From Raphanus sativus (lineage: Eukaryota > Streptophyta > Magnoliopsida > Brassicales > Brassicaceae): a DNA stretch of 64,000 bases. Made by a program: the position numbers and the translations under genes. Numbering within the stretch: the first letter of the stretch is position 1; each line of letters starts with the position of its first letter. The stretch spans positions 30,417,643 to 30,481,642 of the forward strand of contig NC_079516.1 in NCBI RefSeq assembly GCF_000801105.2, read 5' to 3'. This document shows positions 1-12,473 of this stretch, one piece after another. The notes under the pieces are model-generated. The model saw nothing but the letters and a program-made list of their open reading frames with translations. It was not told the DNA's origin and ran no database searches.

Positions 1-133
1 TTCAAAGATGAATATCACAACTCAAGTATTCATATTTGGGGCTAATCCCTCATAACCTATTTGAACCTAAACCTAACAAGTGGTTTACTCAGACATAGCT
101 AAGTAAAACATCATAAACATTAAATAAGACTGC
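1..133 (-). mobile_element. E0: LTR remnant, piece a
   Basis: This stretch resembles the middle of the E1 LTR (compare about 700-830: the same run of words around 'gatgaatatcaca', 'ggctaatccctca' and 'ttactcagacat'). It is part of an older, related LTR in minus orientation, split by the E1 insertion at 133/134 and continuing at 8204. The last five bases (129-133, ACTGC) are the left target-site duplication of E1. The start of the LTR lies outside the window. Confidence 0.75.
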
Positions 134-1328
134 TGATATGTGCTCAAATTATCCTAGAGCAACGTTACTCTCATCAAAGAGGTCAAGTTGTAGTATTTAG
201 GGATCGAATCCACAGGGAGCTGAGGAATCACTAGACCTTATTGTAACTAAGTTAGGTTGGAGATTCAAAGCAGTAAATAACAAGTAAATTAAAACTGGTT
301 TGAGCAGGACAATTACTCAATTGATTTATTTGGGGGTTTAACAGATATGATTAAGGCGCTAGACATAGGATTACTATTCAAGTTATCAGGATTATAGTAG
401 TATGAATGCCTATGTGAGACGCTTGCATGATATTAAGGAACCCAACGATGCAATAGCCTAACTGTCGTTACGACTATCTATTACTAGAATCGATGAGACA
501 CCTCATTTGTGAATCATAGAAAGGCGTCGATCGACTTGCTGTCGCATGTATCGATCGACAGTGCCTCGCATCTATCGATCGATGACCCTATAGGAGTATC
601 GATCGATGCGCTACTAGTAAGTTTTAAGCGTGCAGTTGGTAACAGTTCGCTAAGCAGTTTGCCAAATCAGCTACTCCTATACAAGCATTAAGAACAATCT
701 TCTAAGATGAATATCACATGCTCAAGTATTCATATTTGAGGCTAATCCCTCAAAACCTATTTGAATCCTAAATCTAACAAAGGTGTTTACTCAGACATGG
801 CCAAGCAAAACAAAATCATAATAGTTAAAAACTTCATAAAATAGAATAGAAAACAAAGGTGTTCAAGATAGCTCTCAATGATAACTCTCTCTCTCTCTCA
901 CCAAACAAAGAAACTATGTCTAAAGACTAAAAAAACTCTTATAAAAACCGTGTCTGTGCCAAAACACTTAGGTAAGACATAAATACTATAATAATTAGGT
1001 TAAAAGTCGTCAGGGGTATTTTGGTAAATAAATGGAGTCTTGGGCTTCAAGTTGGCTGTGACCAAATCCGGGCTTCTGCGGTTTATTATCAATCGATAAC
1101 ATTGAAGGTGTATCGATCGACACGCGTCTCTCCGTGTCGACCTCGGGGTGGTCGATATGGTCTTCTTGGGTGTAATCTCTAAAGTGCTCCAAAATGCTCC
1201 AAATCACTATCTTTCTTCCAATTTCTCCTAAACCTATAAATATACTATATAGATTCCAAAACAGATTAAATATATCCTAAAACACTAATATACCATGACT
1301 AAAACTGAGTCAAATTAATGGTATATCA
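134..1328 (-). repeat. E1 3' LTR
   Basis: On the minus strand it runs TGATATACCA...ATATCA, 1195 bp, with TG...CA ends. It matches 6765-8203 but lacks the long CT expansion (only about 18 bp of CT near 882-899 here) and keeps a roughly 45-bp piece near 285-330 that the other LTR has lost. It contains several TCGATCGA words at 525-606 and 1088-1130. Confidence 0.9.
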
Positions 1329-1342
1329 ACTCCCCTAAACTT
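1329..1342 (-). promoter_or_regulatory. E1 polypurine tract
   Basis: The minus strand reads AAGTTTAGGGGAGT directly before the 3' LTR, the position where plus-strand DNA synthesis is primed. The same kind of tract borders the 3' LTRs of E5, E6, E7 and E8. Confidence 0.8.
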
Positions 1343-1758
1343 AACATTTTACTTGTCCTCAAGCAAAACAATGGTAGTCTTTCTGGAAAAAAATTGAAAA
1401 CAGCAGGGACTCAAAAAGTTTATAAACCTTAGTCATATCTTCCTAGTAGTGTAATCCAAGTCGTAAACATTCTAACTACAAAAGCACATTATACCATATC
1501 CTAGTATAGCAACCAAGTTCTCCCAGTCAACAACTCAACTAATCATGTCTGACAATCCCTTCTACTAACCTCATTTCTTGCATAAAGTAAATGTGTAGGC
1601 TTTACCTTGGGAGTATCGATCATAGGATGCAAGGATGTTCAAACAAGTATCTGGACCTGCAGGTAAACAGTAGTTCCTATTCTCTCTCTCTACTAATTTC
1701 TCTTTCAGTCAAAGTCAACTATATTGCAGATTCATTAACCAAGATTGGACATGCTTCC

Positions 1759-1950
1759 ATGAATCAAGCTTTAATGGTTTTAGCCACCAAATCATGTTCA
1801 CTTCTTTTTGACCTATATCCTAGGATTTATCTGAAGCAAGCCTTAATGGTTGTAGCCACCAAGTTCTGTTCAAATCCTTTACCTATAGAAATCTTATGAA
1901 TCAAGCCTTAATGGTTGTAGCCACTAAGTCCTGTTTGAATTCTTTTCCTA
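1759..1950. repeat. Threefold tandem repeat, 65-72 bp period
   Basis: Three copies containing the words 'caagccttaatggttgtagcc' and 'ctgttcaaat' begin near 1759, 1831 and 1897. The first copy is the most diverged. It lies in the 3' noncoding part of E1. No function is evident. Confidence 0.75.
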
Positions 1951-1958
1951 AGTATTAA

Positions 1959-1960
<2 letters not shown>

Positions 1961-2001
<41 letters not shown>

Positions 2002-2002
2002 T
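1961..2002. repeat. AT dinucleotide microsatellite
   Basis: About 30 bp of uninterrupted AT repeat (1965-1994) followed by a T-rich run, inside the E1 3' noncoding region. Confidence 0.9.
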
Positions 2003-2420
2003 TTTTTTTTCTTTTTATTTTTCGTTTTTTTATATATAACTATCTAATCTAGAATTTCGAAATAGAGAGAGAAAGATGTATATACACAAGGCTTTACCTT
2101 CCAGACTTGTTTGAAGAATCCGATCCCATGTATGCCAAGCCCCAAGACAAGCAAATGATGTTAGTATTATGTTGGAGGTCAGTTTTGGTTCTTTCAAACA
2201 TTCTCAGTAAGTGCAAACATTATAGACAGGTTGATCCACTTTAGTATATCTGGCACTTATGTAATTAGTATATCTAAAACTTGTCTATAAAGTAATTAAT
2301 GACAAGCAAAAAATCAAATAAGATCATTGTCCCCTTCTTGACTCAATAAAACTTTTCGAAAACATTTTTAAATAAGACTCAAAATAGTAGATAATAATTA
2401 GTAATCCCCTCAGACTTAAA

Positions 2421-2440
2421 TTACACTGTCCCCAGTGTAA
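2421..2440 (-). other. Stem-loop A of E1 (GNRA loop GGGA)
   Basis: The minus strand reads TTACACTG-GGGA-CAGTGTAA: a perfect 8-bp stem closed by a GNRA tetraloop, followed by AATTTAAGTCTG. Equivalent hairpins occur in E3, E5, E6 (twice) and E7. It lies well after the last ORF, so it is a candidate cis-acting RNA element. Its role is unknown. Confidence 0.7.
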
Positions 2441-2700
2441 AACAATAGGAGTTTATAAAAACATAAAGCCTAAATACTGAATTTAAAGATTTAGAACGTT
2501 ATACCTGATCGATACCATATCGATCGATGTATATGAAAGAGTGTCGATCGTGGCGGATGTGGTGGCGTCGATCGATGTCGACTTGGTCACATCGGTCGAT
2601 AGAGAAGGTAAACGTCTACTCGGATCTTTTTTTTAGACCTGCATAAAGGAAAGACGAAAATAAATAGTAGTAGTGAATAATAATAATAGTATTACCTAAT

Positions 2701-2718
2701 AGTGGGTTGCCTCCCACT
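2701..2718 (-). other. Stem-loop B of E1
   Basis: The minus strand reads AGTGGG-AGGCAA-CCCACT, a 6-bp perfect stem, directly preceded by the palindrome AGCGCT. The same block occurs in E5 and E7 (identical) and in E3 and E6 (variant). It sits just downstream of the last ORF region of the element. Confidence 0.7.
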
Positions 2719-2896
2719 CAGCGCTTTGTTATAGTCATTTAACTTGAGTTTGGAGGTTGAATGGCTTAGTTGTGGTGGGAGCAGTTGTTTGCTGGTGTGC
2801 AAACATCTCTTTCTTTTGTGGACTTAGTTGCAGTGAAGCTTCTTGTGACATCATCTGAAGTGGTCCATATCTTTTGCATATCTTCTAAGTCATCAT

Positions 2897-4298
2897 TTAG
2901 AAATTGTAGCCTTTTCTCAAAGTTGTCCATGTTGAACTGATGCTTTCCAAGCTTGGTTTAAGCATATGATGATAGCTCTGACAATTATTTATGTAGTGAA
3001 GATAGCACACCCATACCATCCGGGATGGTTTCCTGTCGGACTGATGGTATATCACTATCGATCGATGGTGTAGCTCGAATGTTGATCGATGTCGTAGTGT
3101 CATCACCGATCGATGCTAGTGTTGGCATGTCGGTCGATTTGTATGGTGATGGTCGAGTTGCAAGTTGTCTCTGAATAGCCTTGTTCTCCTTATCTATCCT
3201 TTATGTCCGTAATCGCAGAGTAGTAATGCTGCTATCGAAGGGGAAGTAGATTTCATCAAACCTCTTGTAGTAGTCATCCTCTGAATATTTTAAGGCCTCA
3301 TAGATCTCAGCTATCATCTTGTCAACTTCTTCTTTTGTGTAGGTAGCTTTTCTTCATTGAGTGGCTGGATCCTCTGATGTATCTGTCCAGCTTCTCTTCT
3401 GTCTATGGTAAGTATCATAAGCTCTAGCTCCATACTTTGGCTTGTGCTGGCTGGTGTCCAAATCTATCGATGTATCTTCATCGGTGTCGATCGATGGTAA
3501 CTGCTTATGTTGCTTGTTGTGTAACAAGTCCAACTCTTGTTGCATTAGGTCACTTCTCTTGGTTACCCAGTCGTTGTTGCTGTTGAGGATGCAGTAGAAC
3601 ACATCAAGTTTCTCCATTAAGGATTCTACTTCCCATTGGTTGTCTGTCTTGATGGTGTTGAGTATCTCCTCTTTCAAAACATTGTATGGTTCTGGATTGC
3701 TCTTGTCGATCGGTGTGGCAGTGATGCTGTCGATCGATGGTAGTTGTATCTCGACTGGTGCTTGCTGAGTATCGATCGATATAGGTGTAGCGGTACCGAT
3801 TGATGGAGATGTCTTCTGGTGAAAATCGAGTTGCTTCTGAATCGTTTACATCTATTGCTGCAAAGCATCCATTCGTGTAGTTAGTGCATCCATATTGTCG
3901 CTCATGGGGTAGTAGGAACTACCAAGTCTTTCTTCAAAAGAACATATCTTTTCTTCCAATCTTGTAAAGCGTATGTCGATCTATTGCTTGTAGTTGCCAT
4001 TGATCGGTCGTGGGTAAGCTGCATCGGTCAATGGTATTCATCTGTCGTCGTTCGATTTTGCTGGCATAGATATCCGTGCTGGAGCTTCGCTTGTCAGCTT
4101 CTCTAATATCGTGTTGATATCATCTGCAAGGTACTCCATGTTTCTTTTCAGCCATGTATTCTTGTTATTGAGTGGATGGTAGACACTATCGATCCTCCAC
4201 TTGAAATCATTGAGTGAATCGATTTGCGTGATGTGGACCTTTGTGAGCTTCTCGTCTATCTCTTTTCTACTATAGGGATTGGATGGTGTAGCTTGCAT
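2897..4298 (-). pseudogene. E1 ORF2 remnant (SID-rich protein)
   Basis: Broken reading frames at 4298-4038, 3868-3674, 3677-3354 and 3106-2897 resemble pieces of E5/E7 ORF2. Shared words include PYSRKEID (E5: PYSREEVD), VYHPLNNKNTWL (E5: VYSPLNNNVKWL) and repeated PSIDTD-type motifs. An upstream piece near 4320-4400 resembles the LTPDEFGTFRD start of E5 ORF2. The 'PLNNxxxWL' block seems to occur twice (also FYCILNSNNDWVTKR), suggesting internal duplication. Frameshifts and stops separate the pieces, so no intact product is expected. ORF2 matches no protein family I know. Confidence 0.6.
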
Positions 4299-4564
4299 GG
4301 GCTCCTTTCTAGCTCCTTCTTTGCTTTATGTGTCCCTGAAAATACCAAACTTATCAAGTGTTAGATATCCATGATCTAACTTATTAGTATTATGAAAATC
4401 GGATGGTAAAGGTTGAGTATCGATCGATGCAGAGTATTGCTCGTCGATCAATTTCGTGTTGTGTAGCTGATGGGCAAGACTGCAACTGAATACTTCTCAA
4501 TATGGCTTAGGGTTGGAAGGTGGCTGATGCATCTTGTCTGCTTCTAAGGTTTGTGAAATTGCTT

Positions 4565-4925
4565 CTACCCGAGGCTTCCTTTATAGTAATTCTCATCAAC
4601 CAAATTTCCAATTTTGGAATTTCCATTCTTGAGCTTTTTAATTATTCTTGATGTCGGCTTGACTCGTATCGATCGATGCGTTGATTTGCATATCGATCGA
4701 TTCTCCTTTATTATGTCCTCGCTTTGGACTGGTGTTGATCGATGCAGACGGTTTTGCGTCGATCGATTCTGGTAGCATGGTTCCATGTGATGGAGATCTA
4801 TCTCTAATGAGAACTCCTTGTTGATCTTTAGCTGGTTCTTCCTTGCGGTTCTCATTGAATTCTTCCAAATGTTGGGAAGTTGTAGTAGTTTCTAGGGCAA
4901 AGATAGGATAACAATTTGCTGGCAA
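4565..4925 (-). pseudogene. E1 remnant of the protease-ORF C-terminal tail
   Basis: The frame at 4925-4638 begins with a motif like LPANCYPIFAL, matching LPDHCYPNFAI in the tail of the E5 protease ORF, then continues with SID repeats (PESIDAKPSASINTS, GESIDMQINASIDTS). The protease core, including its catalytic Asp-Thr-Gly, is absent between this piece and gag at 5063, so E1 has lost its protease by deletion. The overlapping frame 4855-4565 is the same DNA read in another phase. Confidence 0.6.
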
Positions 4926-5062
4926 ATTATCTCGCCTCTGTGAAACTTTCGTACCGATCGATGCATAGTTGCTGGTGTCGATCGATTTCCCTTTTTCTGA
5001 TCTATGGATCGGTTTTTGACAGGTGCCTTCCTGGTAGGCTGCTTCATACGGTCTTGCTGGGA

Positions 5063-6649
5063 TTAATGGGTGGGAACTGAATCAAGCATTGCTCCAATCT
5101 GAGTAGATGGTGGGTGATTCTGGTAGAAAGAATTGTTGAGATTCTTGTTGTTGTTGTAGTTTTTGTTGCTGAAGGGCTTCTGGTACCGTGAGTTCTGATT
5201 GAAGTTGCTCCTCTGACTGTTGCCATAGAAGTTCCTGTTTCCACTCTGATTCTCAAATCTCTGGAATCCTCCAATGTAATTCACGTCTTCTTCTTCATAT
5301 CTCTCCTCATCAGTCTCTATAGCTTCTACTTCTTTAGCAAAGCTAACTTGCTTCTTTAGCAGCTTGTTAACACTGTCCAATTTGGTTTGCATATCGTTCA
5401 ACTGCTCTTTTCCTAGGGTATTTGCCGCTTTTCTTCTCTCAAAATCAGTGTTCTTGGTGTTGTTGCTAGTTTCCAAGTTCTCAGTAAGTCTCATAGCCTC
5501 TTCTGGATTCATAGTGTTGAAGTTTCCTTCACTAGCTGTATATAGTCCTGTCTAATAGATCAGATCTAATCCTATGAAGAAAGATCTAAGCAGCTGCACT
5601 TTGTTGAATCCGTGGCGTGCACCCAACAGCGTCTGATAGGACTTGAAGCGAACCCAACAGCGTCTGAAAGGCTCTGTAGGCTTTTGCATAAGTGTAGCAA
5701 TCTTGCTTCTCAAATCTTTTGTGCGTGCCTAATCAAAGAAATTGATCAAGAAAGCATTCTTGACATCATTCCAGGATGTAAGAGATCCTGGTGGTAGTTG
5801 CTTAAGCCATTGCAAAACTCCTCCAGTAAGAGAGTACTTGAAGAGCTTGCAAAGTAGGTAATCAGCTGGTAATCCATTGGCTTTGATAGCAGATATGAGA
5901 TCCACTGTAGGGTGTATGTCCTCTCTATATGGTCCATAGGATGCTCGTTAGATGCTCCACTGTAGGGTGTATGTCCTACAAGTGTGTAGTATATAGGCTT
6001 CACCTCAAAATCAGCCCTCTGGATGTCTGGAGAACGGATAGCAGATCTGTCGGCATAGTATTGATCTGGACGGTTGTAGTCAGCCAGTGATCTGTTTCAG
6101 TGGCTACTGCTGCAGCTTGAGCAGCAGCCAGCCAGTGATCTGTTTCGGTGACTTCTGCTGCAGCTTGAGCAGCAGCTGCAGCAGCTGCAGCAGATTCAGC
6201 TTCTAAATCGGGGATTGCAGCCCCCTGATCATTAATCTTTTGAACTGCTGCATTACGCAGGTGACCATCTTGGTCACGCAGGTTTCCTTCATCGTCTTGC
6301 ATGAGTATCAATGTCGCGATCATGTTCTGTAGCTCAGTATCTATCGATAGGCAGTATCGGTTGATGTCGGATGAAAGATGTTGATCGACGGGTACTGAAA
6401 AGTATCGGTCGATGCAGATGGAAGGGTATCGGTCGATTTCAGATAAATGAGATCTGTCGATGTCGGTGAACTGGTATTAGTCGACGGTGTAAGAAACTCG
6501 GTAGACGATTGTTGATGAAAATCAATTGATGCACAACCGGGTGTATTGATCGATGCAGAACGAATCTGTTTGCGGATTGAACGTTCCAAATCAGCTCGAT
6601 CAGTAGACAAAAGTTCCTTGTTTTCCTTGCTTCTAGTTATGCTGGGCAT
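5063..6649 (-). pseudogene. E1 gag (Athila-like), broken
   Basis: Gag forms the virus-like particle and binds the element RNA. Pieces in order: 6649-6341 (MPSITRS start, LERSIRKQIRSASI, then degenerate SID repeats); 6323-6000 (DEGNLRDQDGHLRNAA, then an alanine-rich stretch from CAG/GCA repeats with a duplicated TETDHWL block); 6003-5746 (YYTLVGHTPYSG, HPMDH); 5512-5063 (gag C-terminus with VNYIGGFQRFENQSGN and an Asn-rich tail). The intact equivalent in E5 has the same order. The central conserved block (LCKLFKYSL...GEASHWLKQLP in E5) is broken here. Frameshifts and the alanine expansion make this a pseudogene. Confidence 0.75.
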
Positions 6650-6653
6650 GCAC

Positions 6654-6676
6654 CTGAAAATAAAAGAAAGAAAATT
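6654..6676 (-). promoter_or_regulatory. Polypyrimidine tract plus CAG before E1 gag ATG
   Basis: The minus strand has a T/C-rich run ending in TTTTCAG, five bases before the gag ATG at 6649. E3, E5 and E6 have the same arrangement. It looks like a 3' splice site for an intron in the gag leader. No donor has been proven. Confidence 0.45.
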
Positions 6677-6742
6677 TTATAAGTAACAATGATTAAAGTA
6701 ACAAAAACATAGACTTAAATAAAATCTAATGGCGATCAAAGC

Positions 6743-6760
6743 TCCCCGGCAACGGCGCCA
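6743..6760 (-). promoter_or_regulatory. E1 primer-binding site (tRNA-Asp type)
   Basis: The minus strand reads TGGCGCCGTTGCCGGGGA, complementary to the 3' end of plant tRNA-Asp as I know it (ending ...CCCCGGCAACGGCGCCA). It lies four bases inside the 5' LTR boundary. Confidence 0.85.
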
Positions 6761-6764
6761 AATT

Positions 6765-8203
<1,439 letters not shown>

Positions 8204-8244
8204 ACTGCATAGAATAGTATAGATGAAGAGAGAGTAATGGAGTA
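8204..8244 (-). mobile_element. E0: LTR remnant, piece b
   Basis: A 41-bp piece of the older LTR between E1 and E2. It begins with the right TSD of E1 (ACTGC, 8204-8208) and ends with the left TSD of E2 (GAGTA, 8240-8244). It is repeated at 9289-9329 by the tandem duplication. Confidence 0.75.
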
Positions 8245-8811
8245 TGTTGGACCCAATTTTGGTCCATTAAACTAATGGGCCTATTTCGGGGAAACAGGCT
8301 GCAAAGGAGAAGTCCGTGGAAGGAGCTCGATGCGGGCGACAAAGTCAATAAAGAAAACGTTGGATCCGGCTTTGGATCAAAAGTAAATAGGCCATGATTA
8401 AAGCAGATGGGCCATGAAAATCAAGGCCCATAGCGACGTCAACGAGGTCGAACGGAAGTCGCCGAAGTTGAGAAGATCGCGGAGTCGGTTATGGGAAGAG
8501 CGGAGTCGAGATTATAAAAGGGAGGAGAGATCAACGTTAAAGGGACAGCGAAAACCCTAGAGAGAGAGCATATCACACACTTTTACCTTTCTAACTTTGT
8601 CATAGATCCCGATCTTGATCGATCTCTTTGTTATAATAAATCTCTTTGTTATTCCTTGTAATCAACCTCTTGATCAATAAAATTCTATTTTGTCAACTGA
8701 ATTCCGATTACATCGTTGTTTTCTAAGGATATCGTTGCCCACAGCTTTTGTCATTTCCTAGTTTACTTTACAAACACTACAAAATACTGAGTGTAGATTT
8801 TAGTTTCTACA
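8245..8811 (+). repeat. E2 5' LTR, copy A
   Basis: TGTTGGACCC...TTCTACA, 567 bp, with a TATA box at 8513-8519 and an AATAAA at 8676-8681. Because of the tandem duplication it is followed by a PBS but then by E1 LTR sequence, not by the E2 interior. Confidence 0.9.
8513..8519 (+). promoter_or_regulatory. TATA box in E2 LTR copy A
   Basis: TATAAAA within 'gagattataaaaggga'. It is also present at 9598-9604 in copy B and 43738-43744 in the 3' LTR. The position within the LTR fits the U3/R boundary. Confidence 0.65.
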
Positions 8812-8814
8812 TTT

Positions 8815-8832
8815 TGGCGCCGACTGTGGGGA
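8815..8832 (+). promoter_or_regulatory. E2 primer-binding site, duplicated copy
   Basis: TGGCGCCGACTGTGGGGA three bases after LTR copy A. It is stranded from the E2 interior by the tandem duplication. I have not assigned the tRNA. Confidence 0.7.
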
Positions 8833-9329
8833 AGATAAATTCTCTCTCTCTCTCTCTCACCAAACAAAGAAACTATGTCTAAAGACTTTAAGAAAACTCT
8901 TGTAAAAACGGTGTATGTGCCAAAACACTTAGGCATGACATAAATACTATAATAATTAGGTTAAAACTCGTCAGGGGTATTTTGGTAAATAAATGGAGTC
9001 TTGGGCTTCAAGTCGGCTGCGACCATGTCTGGACTTATGCGGTTTAGTATCGATCGATAACACGGAAGGTGTATCTATCGATGCACGTCTCTCCGTGTCG
9101 ACCTCGAGTGGTCGATATGGTCTTTTCGGGTGTAATCTCTAAAGTGCTCCAAAATGCTCCAAATCACCATATTTCTTCCAATTGCCCCTGAACCCATAAA
9201 TATGCTATATAGACTCCAAAACAGATTAAATATATACTAAAACACTAATATACCATGACTAGAAGTGGGTTAAATTCATGGTATATCAACTGCATAGAAT
9301 AGTATAGATGAAGAGAGAGTAATGGAGTA

Positions 9330-9896
9330 TGTTGGACCCAATTTTGGTCCATTAAACTAATGGGCCTATTTCGGGGAAACAGGCTGCAAAGGAGAAGTCC
9401 GTGGAAGGAGCTCGATGCGGGCGACAAAGTCAATAAAGAAAACGTTGGATCCGGCTTTGGATCAAAAGTAAATAGGCCATGATTAAAGCAGATGGGCCAT
9501 GAAAATCAAGGCCCATAGCGACGTCAACGAGGTCGAACGGAAGTCGCCGAAGTTGAGAAGATCGCGGAGTCGGTTATGGGAAGAGCGGAGTCGAGATTAT
9601 AAAAGGGAGGAGAGATCAACGTTAAAGGGACAGCGAAAACCCTAGAGAGAGAGCATATCACACACTTTTACCTTTCTAACTTTGTCATAGATCCCGATCT
9701 TGATCGATCTCTTTGTTATAATAAATCTCTTTGTTATTCCTTGTAATCAACCTCTTGATCAATAAAATTCTATTTTGTCAACTGAATTCCGATTACATCG
9801 TTGTTTTCTAAGGATATCGTTGCCCACAGCTTTTGTCATTTCCTAGTTTACTTTACAAACACTACAAAATACTGAGTGTAGATTTTAGGTTCTACA
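9330..9896 (+). repeat. E2 5' LTR, copy B (attached to the element)
   Basis: 567 bp, nearly identical to copy A (for example 'ttaggttctac' here and 'ttagtttctac' in A). This copy leads directly into the E2 PBS and coding region. Confidence 0.9.
9598..9604 (+). promoter_or_regulatory. TATA box in E2 LTR copy B
   Basis: TATAAAA, the same context as in copy A. It would drive the E2 genomic RNA if the LTR were active. Confidence 0.65.
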
Positions 9897-9899
9897 TTT

Positions 9900-9917
9900 T
9901 GGCGCCGACTGTGGGGA
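9900..9917 (+). promoter_or_regulatory. E2 primer-binding site
   Basis: TGGCGCCGACTGTGGGGA, three bases inside the 5' LTR. It differs from the tRNA-Asp site of the SID family after the first eight bases. Confidence 0.8.
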
Positions 9918-9973
9918 AGATAAACGAAAAACATCCTTACTAAGAACCCGATCCAGGATTTCCAAGCGCGAAC

Positions 9974-10921
9974 ATGGATCCCGTCCAACAAGGACAAAGA
10001 TCCAAGAGCTCGAGATCGAAACGATCCGCGACCTCCAAACATCCTGCGCTCGTCGCTCCGTTTCCCAAGATAGGAAGCAATCATCGACCTGGAAAAGCGA
10101 TCCCGAACAAAAGCATGATAACCTTCTCTCCTTACGAGAACGCCGAACTTGATATTCCCCACGACGATGCCCTGATCATCACGATATAACTCGCTGGCGT
10201 ACTTTTCTCAAAAGTTCTCATTGACTCCGGGTGCGTAGCCAACCTGCTATCGCATGATACCCTCGAAAAAATCAACTGACCCAATTTAGCGATCAATAAA
10301 TACGCGCCCCCTCTCTACAGCTTTGGAGGTGGAAGCAGGGTGCCCCTATTATGGAATATAGCGATCATCGTTAAAACACACGACCTCGAACAAGAAACCG
10401 AATTTTCTGTGATGCATGACCTCTCACCGTTCGACGCCATCTTAGGACGACCTTGGCTCCATCAAATGAAGGCGGTCCCCTCGATTTATCACCAATGCGT
10501 AATATTCATATCTCCAACAGGGGAAAAGACCATCTACGGAAACCAAAGGCAATCTCGATCTTGCTACATGGCAGAATACCAAAAGATGTTTCCTCAAGGA
10601 GCAAACCAACCAGTGGTGCGAGATCCCTCAACAAGAGATCCCGAGAGCCTCGCATGTACTGTTTCTTTAGATCCGCAGTCTCCAGAGAAATGTGTTAGCA
10701 TTGGACGCGATCTCCAACCAATGATCAAGGACGACTTGATAATCTTCCTAAGAAATAATATCAATACATTCACATGGTCTGCTGCCGACATGCCAGGCAT
10801 CGACATCAGCGTCGCGTTGCACGATCTAAACGTCGATCCCACGTTTAAACCGATCAAACAGAAACAAAGAAAGCTTGGGCCAGAAAGACCCAAAGCAGTA
10901 AACGACGAAGTCGATAAATAA
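9974..10921 (+). pseudogene. E2 gag start joined to protease, broken
   Basis: One reading phase begins with a basic, Ser-rich start (MDPVQQGQRSKSSRSK). After about 45 residues it enters a retropepsin-like region (ITFSPYENAELDIPHDDA), so nearly all of gag has been deleted. The catalytic motif appears as VLIDSG near 10213, and the C-terminal flap region as DAILGRPWLHQM near 10434-10470. In-frame stops occur at 10187-10189, 10278-10280 and the final TAA at 10919-10921. The downstream part (ADMPGIDISVALHDLNV) is the linker leading into the reverse transcriptase. The protease would process the Gag-Pol chain in a live element. Confidence 0.8.
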
Positions 10922-11605
10922 TTGAAAATCGGATCGATTCGCGAAGTCCAATACCCGGACTGGCTCGCCAACTCGGTCGTCGTGAAGAAAAAAACGGGAA
11001 GTAGAGAGACTGCATCGACTTCACGGACCTAAACAAAGCCTGCACGAAAGACAGTTTTCCTTTGCCTCATATAGACCGACTGGTCGAAGCTACGGCCGGT
11101 CACGAGCTACTCTCCTTCATGGACGCCTTCTCCGGATACAATCAGATCCTCATGAACCCCGAGGATCAGGAGAAAACGAGCTTCATTGCTGAGCGGGGAA
11201 CGTACTGTTATAAAGTAATGCCCTTCAGATTGAAGAATGCCGGAGCTACCTACCAAAGGCTGGTAAATAAGATGTTCTCCAACCAACTGGGAAAAACAAT
11301 GGAGGTTTACATATGGTAAAATCCTCAGTATCCAACGACCACGTTCTCCAACTCCAAGAATGCTTCAACATCCTCAATAAGTTTGGAATGAAACTAAACC
11401 CGACCAAGTGCACATTCGGAGTAGTATCTGGAGAATTTCTAGGATACCTCGTGACCAAAATAGAGATCGAAGCCAATCCTAAAAAGATTTCAGCGCTCAT
11501 CGAAACCTTATTCCCGAAGTCGATTAATGACGTACAAAGACTCACAGGAAAGATCGCTGCACTAAACCGCTTCATATCGAGATCAACGGATCAGTGTCTT
11601 CAGTT
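10922..11605 (+). pseudogene. E2 reverse transcriptase, N-terminal part, catalytic motif lost
   Basis: Reads IGSIREVQYPDWLANSVVVKK, then after a frameshift near 11000 a fingers/palm region with PHIDRLVEATAGHELLSFMD (first catalytic Asp in FMDAFSGYNQI) and TSFIAERGTYCYKVMPF. Where the second catalytic box YxDD belongs (about 11303-11318) the DNA goes straight from EVYI to VKSS through a short deletion, removing both aspartates and shifting the frame. The thumb follows (MKLNPTKCTFGV, EFLGYLVT, VQRLTGKIAALNRFISRSTD). E8 then interrupts the gene at 11605/11606. It cannot be active. Confidence 0.85.
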
Positions 11606-12465
11606 TGATAACAGAAGTTTTCAAGGCTTCCAAGTCAAAATATAGTATAGAAAGGTTGTCGAACCAAAAGAGAACTAGTGATCTATAGCACCAAGAATAC
11701 ACAAACTCTCTTAATCTAAGCAAACGAGAAGATGGATGATGGTAACAAGCTAAGAACCTACTAATATGAACAAGGTGATCTCAAATCCAATCTAGAAACT
11801 AGTGCAAGAACTCAATCAAATGCTAAGGTGGACTCATGGGACTAGGGACTTGATTTTGGGTGACTAAGATCCAAGCTAGAGTGGCAAACTATCAAATCAA
11901 CACTTTCCTTATGCCTGGACACAAAAGTAAACAAGCTCTTTCTCAAGATGAATGCTCATTTGCATTAGTAACTCAAGCATCAAATCTCTTCGGTTGAATA
12001 TTATTAAAGTAATCATTATGGACAAGTCTACTAGCAATCTTAACACCTTCAACAACAAATCTCTTTGGCAAAGTGCATTAAAGCATTGAAGAGTTGGTTC
12101 AGACATTTCATCATACACCTTTCGGGCAGGAAATGCCTAAGGATCTATTTTAGTATGATCAAGACTAAAATAGCATTAAGAACCCTCAACAAGCAAAGAA
12201 ATAAGTAGATCTAACATTAAACACTCTAGATCTTCACTAATCACCCTTAATCACCCTAATCCATGAATCCAAAATGTGTCTACTCCCTAATCTCCATGAG
12301 AAACCTCAAATCCATATGAGATTCAAGGCTAATCATGTTAATGATTAAGAGAAACAAGATATAAGATGAAGAAATTCCTTAGATAATCAAAAGGTTCAAG
12401 CTTTTACAAAATGAGGCAAAGTCTAGAGAGAAAATGAGATACATTAGGGTTTTCAGGTCTAAAAC

Positions 12466-12473
12466 TATTTATA
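12466..12473 (-). promoter_or_regulatory. TATA box in E8 3' LTR
   Basis: TATAAATA on the minus strand ('cctctataaatag'). The same box is at 17150-17157 in the 5' LTR. Confidence 0.65.

Larger units (their letters stand above)
1343..2420 (-). other. E1 3' noncoding region
   Basis: No ORF here looks real. It holds a threefold tandem repeat (1759-1950), an AT microsatellite (1961-2002) and T-rich sequence. The short plus-strand ORF at 1591-1899 is only the tandem repeat read through. Equivalent regions exist in E5 (32945-33940) and E7 (61398-62187). Confidence 0.7.

Noticed and set aside
1591..1899. Plus-strand ORF of 102 codons
   Set aside because: It is the threefold tandem repeat of the E1 3' noncoding region read through; no similar ORF in E5 or E7.
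6743..6760. A tRNA-Asp gene
   Set aside because: Only the 18-nt primer-binding complement is present here and at the other PBS sites; no tRNA body.
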